Shown: positions 1 to 8,150 of the stretch, piece after piece | How the letters are laid out: every line of letters begins with the position of its first letter | How positions within the stretch are numbered: position 1 is the first letter of the stretch | Assembly: GCF_963675815.1 (NCBI RefSeq) | Contig: NZ_OY776574.1 | Coordinates: 1,110,001 to 1,174,000 of the forward strand | Source: an uncultured Desulfuromusa sp. | Lineage (GTDB): Bacteria; Desulfobacterota; Desulfuromonadia; Desulfuromonadales; Geopsychrobacteraceae | Length of the DNA: 64,000 nucleotides | Direction of reading: 5' to 3' | Program-made: the position numbers and the translations under genes | Notes under the pieces: generated by a model | Databases searched by the model: none | What the model was told of the DNA's origin: nothing | Seen by the model: only the letters and a program-made list of their open reading frames with translations

Positions 1-148
1 TGGTAAAACTTGCACAGCCCTGTCCTCCATGCATCAAGGGCATGCAGCCATCAACACCGAGAAACGCCAGAGTTGCCCCCATCGGCTGTGAAAGTTTCAG
101 CGGATTGACTTGAAGTGGTTTGCTGTCGAGCGTTTTTACTTCGACCAT
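1..148 (-). CDS. nifN: NifN, nitrogenase FeMo-cofactor scaffold subunit (N-terminal part only)
   Basis: NifN pairs with NifE as the cytoplasmic scaffold on which the NifB cofactor matures to FeMo-co. Only the first 49 residues lie in the window. They start MVEVKTLDSKPLQVNPLKL and go on through a QPMGA segment to a GCMPLMHGGQGC motif, which is typical of the NifN/NifK amino terminus. The ATG is preceded by a GGGAG ribosome site (minus strand, near 155-160), and the start overlaps the end of nifE by 13 bases, so the two genes are translationally coupled. The rest of the gene lies beyond the left edge. Confidence 0.9.
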   Translation of the reverse strand, partial: MVEVKTLDSKPLQVNPLKLSQPMGATLAFLGVDGCMPLMHGGQGCASFT

Positions 149-1488
149 GGCGTCGGTCTCCCTACGAGTGAAAATACCGGATTTTCAAGTGCATTCTTCA
201 CATCTTCAGCCAGATTCAAAAGTCCCTGATAAGCACCATAACTTTTCTTTTTTTCCTGATTCACATCGATAAAAGCAATCCCTTTCTTTATTGCGGTATA
301 CAGAGAACGGCCTCCTGCAAGGAGCAGATGAGCGCCCTTTTCGTCAATCAACTGGGCCTGTTCAGCCCCGGGATTCATCATCAGGACTCCGTCCTCACCA
401 AGGTACTTCCGTGCCTTGGCCCGGTCATCTTCTGTCGCTTTACGCACTGAGGTGCCAACAACCTCAATCCCGAGATCCTGCAACGCAGCAGCGATAGACC
501 AGGATTTATTGCCACCGGTATTTAAAACGGCTTTTTTCCCGGCAAACAGTTTCCTGTAGGGCTGAAGCTGTTGTTCCAGCTTTGCCTCCTCTCGTGCGAC
601 CAATTTTTTGGTTCTCTCGATCAAACCCTGATCACCCAAAGCTGCGGCAATAGCATTAAGTCCTTCTGAGGTGTCCCGTTTACCGTAGAAAGATAGAGAA
701 ATCCACGGTATCCGGTATTTCTCTTCCATTTTACGCGTCAGGGAGATCAACGATTTGGCGCAGACAATGATATTTAATTTGGCACGATGGGCCGTTCGGA
801 TCGCAGCGACCCGTCCGTCACCACTTAAAGAAGATAAAATCCTGATCCCCAGCTCCTCCAGCAGATGCGAATACTGCCACATATCACCGGTCACGTTGTA
901 TTCACCAATCAGATTGATATCGAAAGGGGTCACCTTCTCCGGCTCTTTGGTTCCGATCAGGTGCCTTAAAACCGCTTCTCCCCCCAGACGACTTCCCAGA
1001 TTCTTACTACCGACAAACCCGGGAGCGTGAACCGGAACGAAAGGGATGCCGTATTTCTCGGCAGACTGGCTACAAACCTGATCAATATCGTCTCCGATTA
1101 ATGCGGTCACGCAAGTGGAATAGACAAACACAGCTTCTGGAGCATAAAGGTCGACAATGTAAGAAATGGCCCCGGTCAATTTCTTTTCGCCACTGAAAAT
1201 CACATCATTGACGCTGATATCCGTGGCAAACCCCATCTGGGTAAAATCGCGGCCCTGCCAGCTGGTTTTGGTTGTCCGGGTTTCCCAGCTGGAGCCGAGA
1301 CAGGTCATGGAACCATGAACCAGATGAACAGCATCAGCATAGGGAAACAGAGAAATTTGCGCCCCCTCAAAAGCACAACCGCCACTTGTTGCTCCTGGAG
1401 TTGGAGCGTTACAAGCGGCTTTTTTATTTGCATTATGCTCACAAGAGGTTTCTATCAGTAATTCTCTGACATTCGGTTTTGATGACAC
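136..1488 (-). CDS. nifE: NifE, nitrogenase FeMo-cofactor scaffold subunit
   Basis: NifE forms the alpha part of the NifEN scaffold for FeMo-cofactor assembly in the cytoplasm. The 450-residue protein has the normal family length and the oxidoreductase component-1 fold. Visible landmarks are a short cysteine-containing N-terminal segment (SCEHN, KKAACNAPTPG), the HLVHGSMTCLG segment near residue 55 that carries a cluster ligand, VFVYSTCVTALIGDD near residue 120, and HAPGFVGSKNLGSR near 155. Presence of both NifE and NifN signatures in adjacent genes separates this pair from nifDK. It is the first gene after a -24/-12 promoter at 1554-1569 and overlaps nifN, so it is expected to be expressed under nitrogen-fixing conditions. 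Confidence 0.95.
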   Translation of the reverse strand: MSSKPNVRELLIETSCEHNANKKAACNAPTPGATSGGCAFEGAQISLFPYADAVHLVHGSMTCLGSSWETRTTKTSWQGRDFTQMGFATDISVNDVIFSGEKKLTGAISYIVDLYAPEAVFVYSTCVTALIGDDIDQVCSQSAEKYGIPFVPVHAPGFVGSKNLGSRLGGEAVLRHLIGTKEPEKVTPFDINLIGEYNVTGDMWQYSHLLEELGIRILSSLSGDGRVAAIRTAHRAKLNIIVCAKSLISLTRKMEEKYRIPWISLSFYGKRDTSEGLNAIAAALGDQGLIERTKKLVAREEAKLEQQLQPYRKLFAGKKAVLNTGGNKSWSIAAALQDLGIEVVGTSVRKATEDDRAKARKYLGEDGVLMMNPGAEQAQLIDEKGAHLLLAGGRSLYTAIKKGIAFIDVNQEKKKSYGAYQGLLNLAEDVKNALENPVFSLVGRPTPWSK

Positions 1489-1553
1489 GACGACTCCTTT
1501 TTGGCATAGCCTCGCGTCATTGAGAGGAAGGTTTTTTGTTTTTTATGTACAAA

Positions 1554-1569
1554 TGCAAAAGTCCAGCCA
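1554..1569 (-). promoter_or_regulatory. Sigma-54-type -24/-12 promoter for nifEN
   Basis: Read on the minus strand the site is TGGCTGGACTTTTGCA. It has GG at -24 and GC at -12 separated by exactly 10 bases, and it matches the TGGCAC-N5-TTGCA consensus at nearly all conserved positions. It lies 66 bases upstream of the nifE start. Sigma-54 with NifA is the usual nif control in proteobacteria. I found no exact TGT-N10-ACA NifA site upstream; the closest (TGT 1537, ACA 1549) has a 9-base spacer and lies on the wrong side. Confidence 0.75.
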
Positions 1570-1719
1570 GATCCGTAACATGGATTCAACCTCTGTTTTC
1601 TGCCCTGCACGTCTCAAAAAAATAAAAGATCTGTCTAAAAATTAGTCAGAGTGCCTATTTCAGAAGCAGATCCTAGAGACTAAACGCAAACCATCGACCG
1701 CTTTTAGCCTTTTTAAGAC

Positions 1720-1735
1720 AGGCATGTTCCTTGCT
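1720..1735 (+). promoter_or_regulatory. Sigma-54-type -24/-12 promoter for nifV
   Basis: The sequence AGGCATGTTCCTTGCT has GG at 1721-1722 and GC at 1733-1734 with 10 bases between, and matches the sigma-54 consensus in GGCA, G and TTGCT. It points toward nifV and predicts a transcript start near 1746, giving a leader of about 97 bases. Together with the site at 1554-1569 it makes this intergenic region (1489-1842) a divergent nif promoter region. The 150 bases between the two promoters would be expected to hold activator sites, but I see no clean NifA box. Confidence 0.7.
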
Positions 1736-1785
1736 CATACTTTAAAAAACAGTGAACCGGCATGGTGCCGGTGTCGGCTACGCGA

Positions 1786-1822
1786 GCCCTGAATATCTTT
1801 GCTATAAAGAGATATTCAGGGC
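1786..1822 (+). promoter_or_regulatory. Stem-loop in the nifV leader
   Basis: GCCCTGAATATC (1786-1797) and its exact complement GATATTCAGGGC (1811-1822) form a 12-bp stem around a 13-base loop, ending 10 bases before the TAGGAG ribosome site. The run after it (TTATTTATT) is not a clean U-tract, so it may be an mRNA-stabilising hairpin or a weak attenuator rather than a terminator. Confidence 0.5.
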
Positions 1823-1842
1823 TTATTTATTAGGAGCACATT

Positions 1843-2970
1843 ATGAATAAACAGCAGACCCAAGATGTTATTATTGCCGACACGACTTTGCGCGATGGGG
1901 AACAAACGGCAGGAGTTGTTTTCAGTCCGAAAGAAAGACTGAAAATTGCCTGCATGCTTGACGGAATCGGTGTTCAGGAACTTGAATGCGGAATCCCCGC
2001 TATGGGCAAGGCAGAACAGAAGTCCATCCGCCAGTTGGTCGATCTGGGCCTGAAAACCCGGCTGATGACCTGGAACCGTGCCCTGATCTCAGACATTCAG
2101 GATTCCCTCAACAGCGGAGTGACTGCTGTCGATATTTCTCTGTCCCTGTCAGATATGCATATTGAGCATAAGTTGAAAAAGAGTCGCAAATGGGTCAAGG
2201 AACAACTCCAGGTTGCCCTCACTTTTGCCAAGCGCCATCAGCTTTATGTCTCTGTTGGCGGTGAAGATTCCAGTCGGGCCGATATGAATTTTATCGCTGA
2301 AATTTTACATATTGCAGAGCAGGAAGGGGCTGATCGTTTCCGCTACTGTGACACCCTGGGGGTTCACAATCCTCTGACCATGTTTACTCGGGTACAACAA
2401 TTGACCGAGATCACAAGTCTCGATCTTGAAGTTCATACCCATAACGATCTCGGTATGGCAACGGCTAATACTATTGCAGGGATCAAAGCCGGTGCCCGTT
2501 TTGCCAGTACCACCGTTAACGGCCTCGGCGAACGAGCCGGAAATGCAGCACTTGAAGAGGTCGTTATGGCTCTCAAACATACCTGTGCAATTGATCCGGG
2601 AATCGACACCAGCAAATTTGCCGAACTTTCCCGCTATGTCGGACTCGCCAGTTCGCGTCCGGTTTCTCCGTGGAAAGCGATTGTCGGAGAACGGGTTTTC
2701 TCACATGAGTCAGGACTTCATACCGATGGCGTCCTGAAAAACCCGGAAAATTATGAAGGATTCAACCCGTCCGAGGTCGGCTTAAAACGGCATCTGGTTC
2801 TTGGAAAACACTCTGGTCGCCATGGATTAGAACAAAAGTTAAGACAATTCAGCCTTGAAATCGACAAGCAGGATATTGATTTATTGCTCACCAAAGTGCG
2901 TGATTTCTCTCAAAGGAAAAAGAGATCTTTAAGCGATCAGGACTTACTGAACATCTGCTGTATCCACTGA
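1843..2970 (+). CDS. nifV: Homocitrate synthase NifV
   Basis: Condenses acetyl-CoA with 2-oxoglutarate to homocitrate, the organic ligand of FeMo-co; cytoplasmic. The 375-residue protein has the HMGL-like TIM barrel with the N-terminal DTTLRDGEQTAGV motif (residues ~13-25), the HTHNDLGMATANT metal-binding segment near residue 200, and GLGERAGNAALEEVV near 230. HESGLHTDGVLKNPENYE near 290 and the GKHSGRHGL segment near 330 are typical of homocitrate and isopropylmalate synthases. Lack of a long C-terminal LeuA regulatory domain, and the nifEN neighbours, favour NifV over LeuA. The ATG follows a TAGGAG site. It is followed after 10 bases by an acetyltransferase gene, probably in the same transcript. 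Confidence 0.93.
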   Translation: MNKQQTQDVIIADTTLRDGEQTAGVVFSPKERLKIACMLDGIGVQELECGIPAMGKAEQKSIRQLVDLGLKTRLMTWNRALISDIQDSLNSGVTAVDISLSLSDMHIEHKLKKSRKWVKEQLQVALTFAKRHQLYVSVGGEDSSRADMNFIAEILHIAEQEGADRFRYCDTLGVHNPLTMFTRVQQLTEITSLDLEVHTHNDLGMATANTIAGIKAGARFASTTVNGLGERAGNAALEEVVMALKHTCAIDPGIDTSKFAELSRYVGLASSRPVSPWKAIVGERVFSHESGLHTDGVLKNPENYEGFNPSEVGLKRHLVLGKHSGRHGLEQKLRQFSLEIDKQDIDLLLTKVRDFSQRKKRSLSDQDLLNICCIH

Positions 2971-2980
2971 AAGAAATATA

Positions 2981-3802
2981 ATGGTCATCAAATCTCTTAA
3001 AAATGATGATTGGCTTATTTTCCATTCATGGGCAAAAAAAGAAGGCTGGACGATTTCTTTTCAAGAGCAGCGCCTGTTTCAAAATCAGTGGCGACCGTCT
3101 TTTTTCGCTTTATGGGAACAGGGTCACTGTTGTGGATTTGTCTCTGTGGTTATTTATAAAACCAGTGGCTGGATCGGCAATCTTCTGGTCCACCCCTCAA
3201 AGCGTGGCAATGGTTACGGATCTCAACTCTTTGACTTTGCCATCGGACTGTTGGAAAGCAACCAGTCAGAACGTATCTGGCTGACCGCTTCAGAACAGGG
3301 AGAACCCCTTTATCGCAGGCGTGGTTTTGTTCCTGTTGATAAAATTATGCGCTGGGTCGGCTCGGGAACCCAACAACAAAGCAAACAGGATAAAAACGTA
3401 TCTTCTACAGCACTGACACAGCTCATTGAACTGGATTATCAATGCTGGAAAGAATCCAGACGCCCCTTACTCGCTATCCTTGCAGACGACGGAATCATCC
3501 TGAATGAAGAAAAAAGCCTGGCTCTGTTGCAACCCGGCCCTGACTTCTGGCAGCTCGGTCCATGGTTGACCTCCCAGCCTGACACTCAAGAAGCGCGTCA
3601 ACTCCTGGATAACGTCTCTAAAAGAGTCCCCGAAGACACACCTGTCGTTATGGATATTATCGAATCTTCAGGTCTGGATCTTTTGTTGCGCCAGTATGGT
3701 TTTGAAGCAACAGGACAAAACAAATTGATGTGTAAAAGTCGAGACTCGGTCGACAACCTGACCGGAATTATTGCACTGGCCAGCCTCGGCAGTATCGGTT
3801 GA
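2981..3802 (+). CDS. GNAT-family N-acetyltransferase
   Basis: A 273-residue protein with an N-terminal GNAT acetyltransferase domain. The segment IGNLLVHPSKRGNGYGSQLFDFA (residues ~66-88) is the acetyl-CoA pyrophosphate loop (R/Q-x-x-G-x-G/A form), followed by beta-5 residues and the PLYRRRGFVPVD C-terminal motif. The second half (from about 135) looks like a degenerate second GNAT lobe. It lies 10 bases after nifV, so co-transcription under the nif promoter is likely, but no nif role is known to me. Substrate unknown. Confidence 0.75.
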   Translation: MVIKSLKNDDWLIFHSWAKKEGWTISFQEQRLFQNQWRPSFFALWEQGHCCGFVSVVIYKTSGWIGNLLVHPSKRGNGYGSQLFDFAIGLLESNQSERIWLTASEQGEPLYRRRGFVPVDKIMRWVGSGTQQQSKQDKNVSSTALTQLIELDYQCWKESRRPLLAILADDGIILNEEKSLALLQPGPDFWQLGPWLTSQPDTQEARQLLDNVSKRVPEDTPVVMDIIESSGLDLLLRQYGFEATGQNKLMCKSRDSVDNLTGIIALASLGSIG

Positions 3803-3828
3803 AAATCCACAATCAGAACAGAACCGCC

Positions 3829-4626
3829 CTACAGGTAGGATCGTCCACCAACGTAAGTCTTCTTGAAAAAGCTATTGGACAAGTTGGCGACTCGTACTGT
3901 TTTTCCGGTCCGCGGTGCATGAATAAATTTCCCTCCGCCAATATACATCCCCACATGGGTCACCCGTTTTCCCCCTTTGGTGGCAAAGAAAACCAAATCC
4001 CCCTGTTGAAGATCTTTCTTTGCAACGGAACGTCCGGCTCTATATTGCATCCGCGAATTCCGGGGGAGATTCAAACCATTTAACCGATAGCTCACCATCG
4101 TCAGCCCGCTGCAATCAAAACCATTGTTACGATCTTCACCTCCCCAGCGATAGGGCACACCAAGAAATCTCCGGGCAGTCACAACCAGTTCGGCGCGCAG
4201 ATCTCCTTCTCCACTGCGTTGAATTCTGGCTGCGGCGTATTCCTCTGGAATAACAATAAAAAAACGGCCAATAATCCCTTGAGATTGCAACCGCTCCGCT
4301 TCACTCCTGGCATCGGCATACTGCTCATGATTTCCAAATCGCACCTTATAGAGCCCCGACTCATGGAGAAAATAATAGGCATCGACGCCATGCCGGGTTA
4401 AGGACTGTTCGAGTCTGACCGCATTATCAAGCTGCGAAAAAGCCCCGATCTGAACGGAAAATCCCATCTTTAACAGCGAACCCTGAAGAGGTTCCGCCTC
4501 TTGAAGAATGGCTGCTATCGAATCCGTCTCGGAGCTCACCGGAGCTGTCTGCCGGGGCGACATCGTACAGGAGCAGAGGAAAAGAAGTATGCAGCCACAG
4601 ACCGGGAGATAAAAAAAGGATCGCAT
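3829..4626 (-). CDS. Lipoprotein with SPOR and NlpC/P60 domains, peptidoglycan endopeptidase
   Basis: A cell-wall hydrolase of the DL-endopeptidase type, anchored as a lipoprotein. With the ATG at 4626 it begins MRSFFYLPVCGC and has a lipobox LFLCSC; a longer TTG start at 4674 would put charged sequence before the signal peptide and is less likely. After a linker comes a SPOR domain (GFSVQIGAFSQLDNAVRLEQSL to about residue 115), which binds denuded glycan, then an NlpC/P60 domain. The catalytic Cys lies in NNGFDCSGLTM, the His in THVGMYIGGG, and the third residue in KFIHAPRTG. About 265 residues. It follows the MFS gene with a short gap and may share its transcript. Confidence 0.88.
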   Translation of the reverse strand: MRSFFYLPVCGCILLFLCSCTMSPRQTAPVSSETDSIAAILQEAEPLQGSLLKMGFSVQIGAFSQLDNAVRLEQSLTRHGVDAYYFLHESGLYKVRFGNHEQYADARSEAERLQSQGIIGRFFIVIPEEYAAARIQRSGEGDLRAELVVTARRFLGVPYRWGGEDRNNGFDCSGLTMVSYRLNGLNLPRNSRMQYRAGRSVAKKDLQQGDLVFFATKGGKRVTHVGMYIGGGKFIHAPRTGKTVRVANLSNSFFKKTYVGGRSYL

Positions 4627-4670
4627 CAATATGGATATCTTCGGATAAAAGCTGAAAAGATCTGCTGATT

Positions 4671-6026
4671 TCAAAGGATCTTACTCCGCAGAGACTTTGC
4701 AAAAAGCAGCAGTAGAACCGTTAAACAAATAGTAAAATACCATCCAAACCAGGGAAGAGAATCAATAAAAACGATATTCTTAACCGCTTCCCCGGCTATT
4801 GTTTCCGGTCCCGAAGTGATCTGACCACGCAGACGAGCCAGCAGCAGCGAATAAAGAATGCCGATTCCACCGTACCCCAGATTCAAGAATAGCCCTTTAA
4901 AACTGAGAACAGTAGCACGTCTTTCCGAGCTGGCCGCTCGATTCAGGTAATGGCTGAGAAAAAAGCCGACAAAATAGAGCGAACTGAACAGCACCAATGC
5001 GGGAAGAACTCCGACCTTTGGCCAGACCAGGGACATCCCGACGAGCCCGATAAGAATCAAGACACCATTAAACAGCAGATTAAACAGGGCTGACCGTTGC
5101 GCACACAATCGACGTGCTATTCCGGGAATAAAAAAACCAAACAATGCGACCACGGAACCAAGCACACCAAACAGTGCTTCGGGAATTTCAATAATGCGAT
5201 AATATTGACTGGACATGGTGACAATCATCCGGACAACACTATCGTAGAGCAGACCAAATAACATCATCCCCAGCACAAAAGGAGTTCTGAAAATCCAGCG
5301 ACCGGCCTCCCAGACGAGACAGAGAGAATCGTGAATCGCCTTGCGACTCTGTTGCTTTGATCTGTGCACCCTGCCACCCACCTCTTGCATCCGTAACGTT
5401 GTCACCAGCACGAACACGGCGGTGATTAAAGTGAAATAAATCGGTAGTCGCAAGGTTTGTTCCCGCGTTATGACCAAGCCCAGTCCCAGGAAATCAGCCC
5501 CTTTTTGCATCAGCTGAGGATCATAGATGACCCCGCCCAGAGTCATGGCAATAAAAAAACCTATGGCCTGAACCTGGACCTGCCGCTCAAGAACCCGTCC
5601 CCAATCATCAATATGACCTTCCTGTTGCAAACTATCGTATGCAAGAGCTTCATCGGCACCACTGGCAGCGGCCTCCGCCATTCCACTCAAAATCCGGTTG
5701 AGAACAAAAACCCAGAACAGCAAGGTCAGGTTCGTCCGGGGAACAAAAGCCCAGATAGCGACTTCAATGACCATGAGAATTCCGGCAAAAACCAGCAGAT
5801 TCCGACGGCCTATGGTGTCAGCCAAAGCCCCTGAAGGAACTTCACAAATAACGATTGTCGCAGCCCAAACGGCATTAAGTATGGCAAACTGTGACAGTGT
5901 CAAACCAAAATCAAGGAACAAAATAGAAAAAACCGGATAATAGAACCGAGCGTTGAATAACACTCTGAAAATGATAAACATCCGCACATTGTGAATTTTA
6001 AAGGGAGGAAGACCTGTATCGTTCAT
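4671..6026 (-). CDS. Major facilitator superfamily transporter
   Basis: A 451-residue inner-membrane protein with about 12 hydrophobic segments. The loop 2-3 motif GALADTIGRRNLLVFAG (near residue 70) is the MFS signature, and CEVPSGALAD precedes it, as in putative drug or sugar transporters of the DHA type. Substrate cannot be read from the sequence. The ATG at 6026 sits after a GGGAG-like site is not obvious; start is taken from the hydrophobic profile. The gene ends 45 bases before the lipoprotein start. Confidence 0.8.
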   Translation of the reverse strand: MNDTGLPPFKIHNVRMFIIFRVLFNARFYYPVFSILFLDFGLTLSQFAILNAVWAATIVICEVPSGALADTIGRRNLLVFAGILMVIEVAIWAFVPRTNLTLLFWVFVLNRILSGMAEAAASGADEALAYDSLQQEGHIDDWGRVLERQVQVQAIGFFIAMTLGGVIYDPQLMQKGADFLGLGLVITREQTLRLPIYFTLITAVFVLVTTLRMQEVGGRVHRSKQQSRKAIHDSLCLVWEAGRWIFRTPFVLGMMLFGLLYDSVVRMIVTMSSQYYRIIEIPEALFGVLGSVVALFGFFIPGIARRLCAQRSALFNLLFNGVLILIGLVGMSLVWPKVGVLPALVLFSSLYFVGFFLSHYLNRAASSERRATVLSFKGLFLNLGYGGIGILYSLLLARLRGQITSGPETIAGEAVKNIVFIDSLPWFGWYFTICLTVLLLLFAKSLRSKIL

Positions 6027-6110
6027 GCCATTCTCAGTTTACGGTGAAGGGATCAAGATGAATCAAGACATCATGCTCAACATGAAAAACGGTAGGATAT
6101 CATAAGGTTT

Positions 6111-7556
6111 TTAGTTTTTGAGCATATTTAATTGGAAGTACTGACTCAGGGAACCTTGAAAGGATTTCACCACTTCCAGTGCAAGCTTCAGACGACCTTT
6201 TTCAACCCGGTCGAGAGAACCTGGAATAATATAGTTGGTAATTTCCCGTCCTGCTGCTGCTGAATTCACCTGGCCACGAAGGCGTAAAAAAGTCAGCAGA
6301 TTAAAACCGGCCTCAATATCACTCACTTGCTCTTGACTGAGGATCTCTTTCTGTTGCAAAACCGCCAGTCGCTCGTGAGTACCGCCACCGAGGACTCCCG
6401 CACTCAATGCAAGAATTTTAACCCCTTCAGTCAAAGCAAAAATACCCGCTTTTTTCAGATCCAGACTTCCGAGATGGGTTCCCGTCGATTCAACCTTGAT
6501 CTGACCAAACATTCCGAGGGGAGTTGAAAAACGACAGACGTTCTGGGCCATCCGAGCCAGAAAAATCGAATTGTCTTCAGCGACCTTGATGATATAGTCC
6601 TTAAGCTGAGCCTCCAAGGTCGAGTCTCCACAGAGAGTCCTCATATCGGAAAACATACTGAAATTGAGAATATTCTGACCACTGGGTGAGGCCACCCAGC
6701 TATCAATGGCTCTTTTCCAATCAGCAAGGCTACGCCGCCAAAATTCATTTCTGGCCATGATCCCACCGGGGCACTCGGGAACCCCGATTTCAATCAACGC
6801 ATCGATAAGAACATGGGAGAAGGCTTCGATTTCAGCAATTTCCGCATCGCTGGCATCATCAGCGATAATTATTGCATTGTCTTGGTCTGTTTTCAGAGTT
6901 TGTTCCCGCCGACCTTCACTCCCGAGAACCATAAACGCACTTTTCTGCCCCATATTCTTAAAACGACCCTGCTTTAACAAACCAACCAACTGCGACGTAA
7001 TTTGATCATTTATCAATGAAATCATCTGCACCAGATCATTAGTGCGTACGCCATTGCGGCTGAGAAAAATAACTAACTGCTCACTGTCATGATGAATTTT
7101 TTTCAGGTCTGCTATGGACTCGGCGGCATCAACGGCTTGCAGCAAACGTTGCGGAGATCGATCCTGCAAGCGGATGATATCAGACTCATTAATCAGGCCA
7201 ACCAGAACCTTTTGAGCATCAATCACCCCAACCCGGTGAATCCGATTCCGCGACATCTGATAAAGGACTTCAAACAGGGTATCATCTTCATAAACAGAGA
7301 TAACCGGGGTTGTCATGACCGTGTTGACTCTGGTAGCCAAAGGATCCAACCCACCGGCAACAACTTTATTACGTAAATCACGATCGGTCATAATACCGAC
7401 CGGCTGCTTATTATCGTCACATGCGATAAGACTGGAAATACTCTTATCCCGCATGATTTCAGCAGCAACCATCACGGTATCATTAATATTGCAGGTAATG
7501 AGTTGACGACGACAGTAGTCCTTAACCGGAAGAAAAAAGGTGGCTTCATCTGACAT
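6111..7556 (-). CDS. CBS-domain protein with DUF294 putative nucleotidyltransferase
   Basis: A cytoplasmic signalling protein of about 481 residues. Two CBS domains (residues ~15-70 and ~80-135, with GIMTDRDLRNKVV and GLINESDIIRLQ) normally bind adenosine nucleotides. They are followed by a DUF294 nucleotidyltransferase domain with the motif GSEGRREQTLKTDQDNAII (near 220), where GS and DxD are the catalytic signature, and a DUF294 C-terminal substrate-binding domain to the end. Relatives resemble the GlnD/KNTase class; their target is unknown. The ATG at 7556 follows a GAGGAG site. Monocistronic by position. Confidence 0.85.
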   Translation of the reverse strand: MSDEATFFLPVKDYCRRQLITCNINDTVMVAAEIMRDKSISSLIACDDNKQPVGIMTDRDLRNKVVAGGLDPLATRVNTVMTTPVISVYEDDTLFEVLYQMSRNRIHRVGVIDAQKVLVGLINESDIIRLQDRSPQRLLQAVDAAESIADLKKIHHDSEQLVIFLSRNGVRTNDLVQMISLINDQITSQLVGLLKQGRFKNMGQKSAFMVLGSEGRREQTLKTDQDNAIIIADDASDAEIAEIEAFSHVLIDALIEIGVPECPGGIMARNEFWRRSLADWKRAIDSWVASPSGQNILNFSMFSDMRTLCGDSTLEAQLKDYIIKVAEDNSIFLARMAQNVCRFSTPLGMFGQIKVESTGTHLGSLDLKKAGIFALTEGVKILALSAGVLGGGTHERLAVLQQKEILSQEQVSDIEAGFNLLTFLRLRGQVNSAAAGREITNYIIPGSLDRVEKGRLKLALEVVKSFQGSLSQYFQLNMLKN

Positions 7557-7669
7557 GCTCAACTCCTCGTCAAAAATCAGTTACTCGTAGAATTCTACAC
7601 TTATGCGCTCATCTGTCAATTATTTCCAGCACATATCCCAGAGACGGTAAATCTTATCCGTCTAGGTAC

Positions 7670-7699
7670 TTGACATAGACATTCAAACATTAATATATA
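7670..7699 (+). promoter_or_regulatory. Sigma-70-type promoter for the thioredoxin-like/CcdA pair
   Basis: TTGACA at 7670-7675 and TATATA at 7694-7699 are separated by 18 bases. The site is 28 bases upstream of the lipoprotein start, with an AAGGAG ribosome site between. Confidence 0.6.
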
Positions 7700-7726
7700 G
7701 GTTGGAAACCTTAAGGAGCTTTTTAT

Positions 7727-8146
7727 ATGTTGAAAAATATCGTTCTTTTGCTGGCAATATTAATCTTTTTCGGTTGTACACAGGAGCAAACACCTCAAAC
7801 AACCAGCCAGTCAGCCCCCGCGTCAACAGAGACAACGACAGCTAACAATGATGCAAAAATTGCCAATCATTTATTGGTTTTCTTTATCAATCCCGACGGT
7901 GGGCCGTGCAAAATGCAGGAAAATATTCTTGACCAGATGTCTGCCGAACTACAAGGCAAAGTCTTGATTCGTCCGGTAAAAACAACTGTTTCAGCTGATA
8001 TGGACCTCTTCTATGCTTACGGAATCCGGGCCTTGCCAACACTCTTGCTGGCCGACTCTTCAGGCAAAGAAATTTCGCGCCTTCCTCCAGGAGTGCATGC
8101 AGCAGAGACGATTCGCGAACTCCTCAAACAAATTCCGGGAGCATAA
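7727..8146 (+). CDS. Thioredoxin-fold lipoprotein with a single active-site cysteine
   Basis: A 139-residue protein beginning MLKNIVLLLAILIFFGCTQEQ, a lipoprotein signal with lipobox IFFGC, so it should be anchored in the periplasm. After a Ser/Thr-rich linker there is a thioredoxin-like domain: LLVFFINPDGGPCKMQE stands where WCGPCK normally is, and AYGIRALPTLLLADSSGKE carries the cis-proline. The first of the two active-site cysteines is missing (Gly-Gly-Pro-Cys). The domain may therefore work as a monothiol or bind a partner. It is followed after 4 bases by a CcdA-like gene, a usual partner for periplasmic thiol proteins. Confidence 0.8.
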   Translation: MLKNIVLLLAILIFFGCTQEQTPQTTSQSAPASTETTTANNDAKIANHLLVFFINPDGGPCKMQENILDQMSAELQGKVLIRPVKTTVSADMDLFYAYGIRALPTLLLADSSGKEISRLPPGVHAAETIRELLKQIPGA

Positions 8147-8150
8147 TTCA

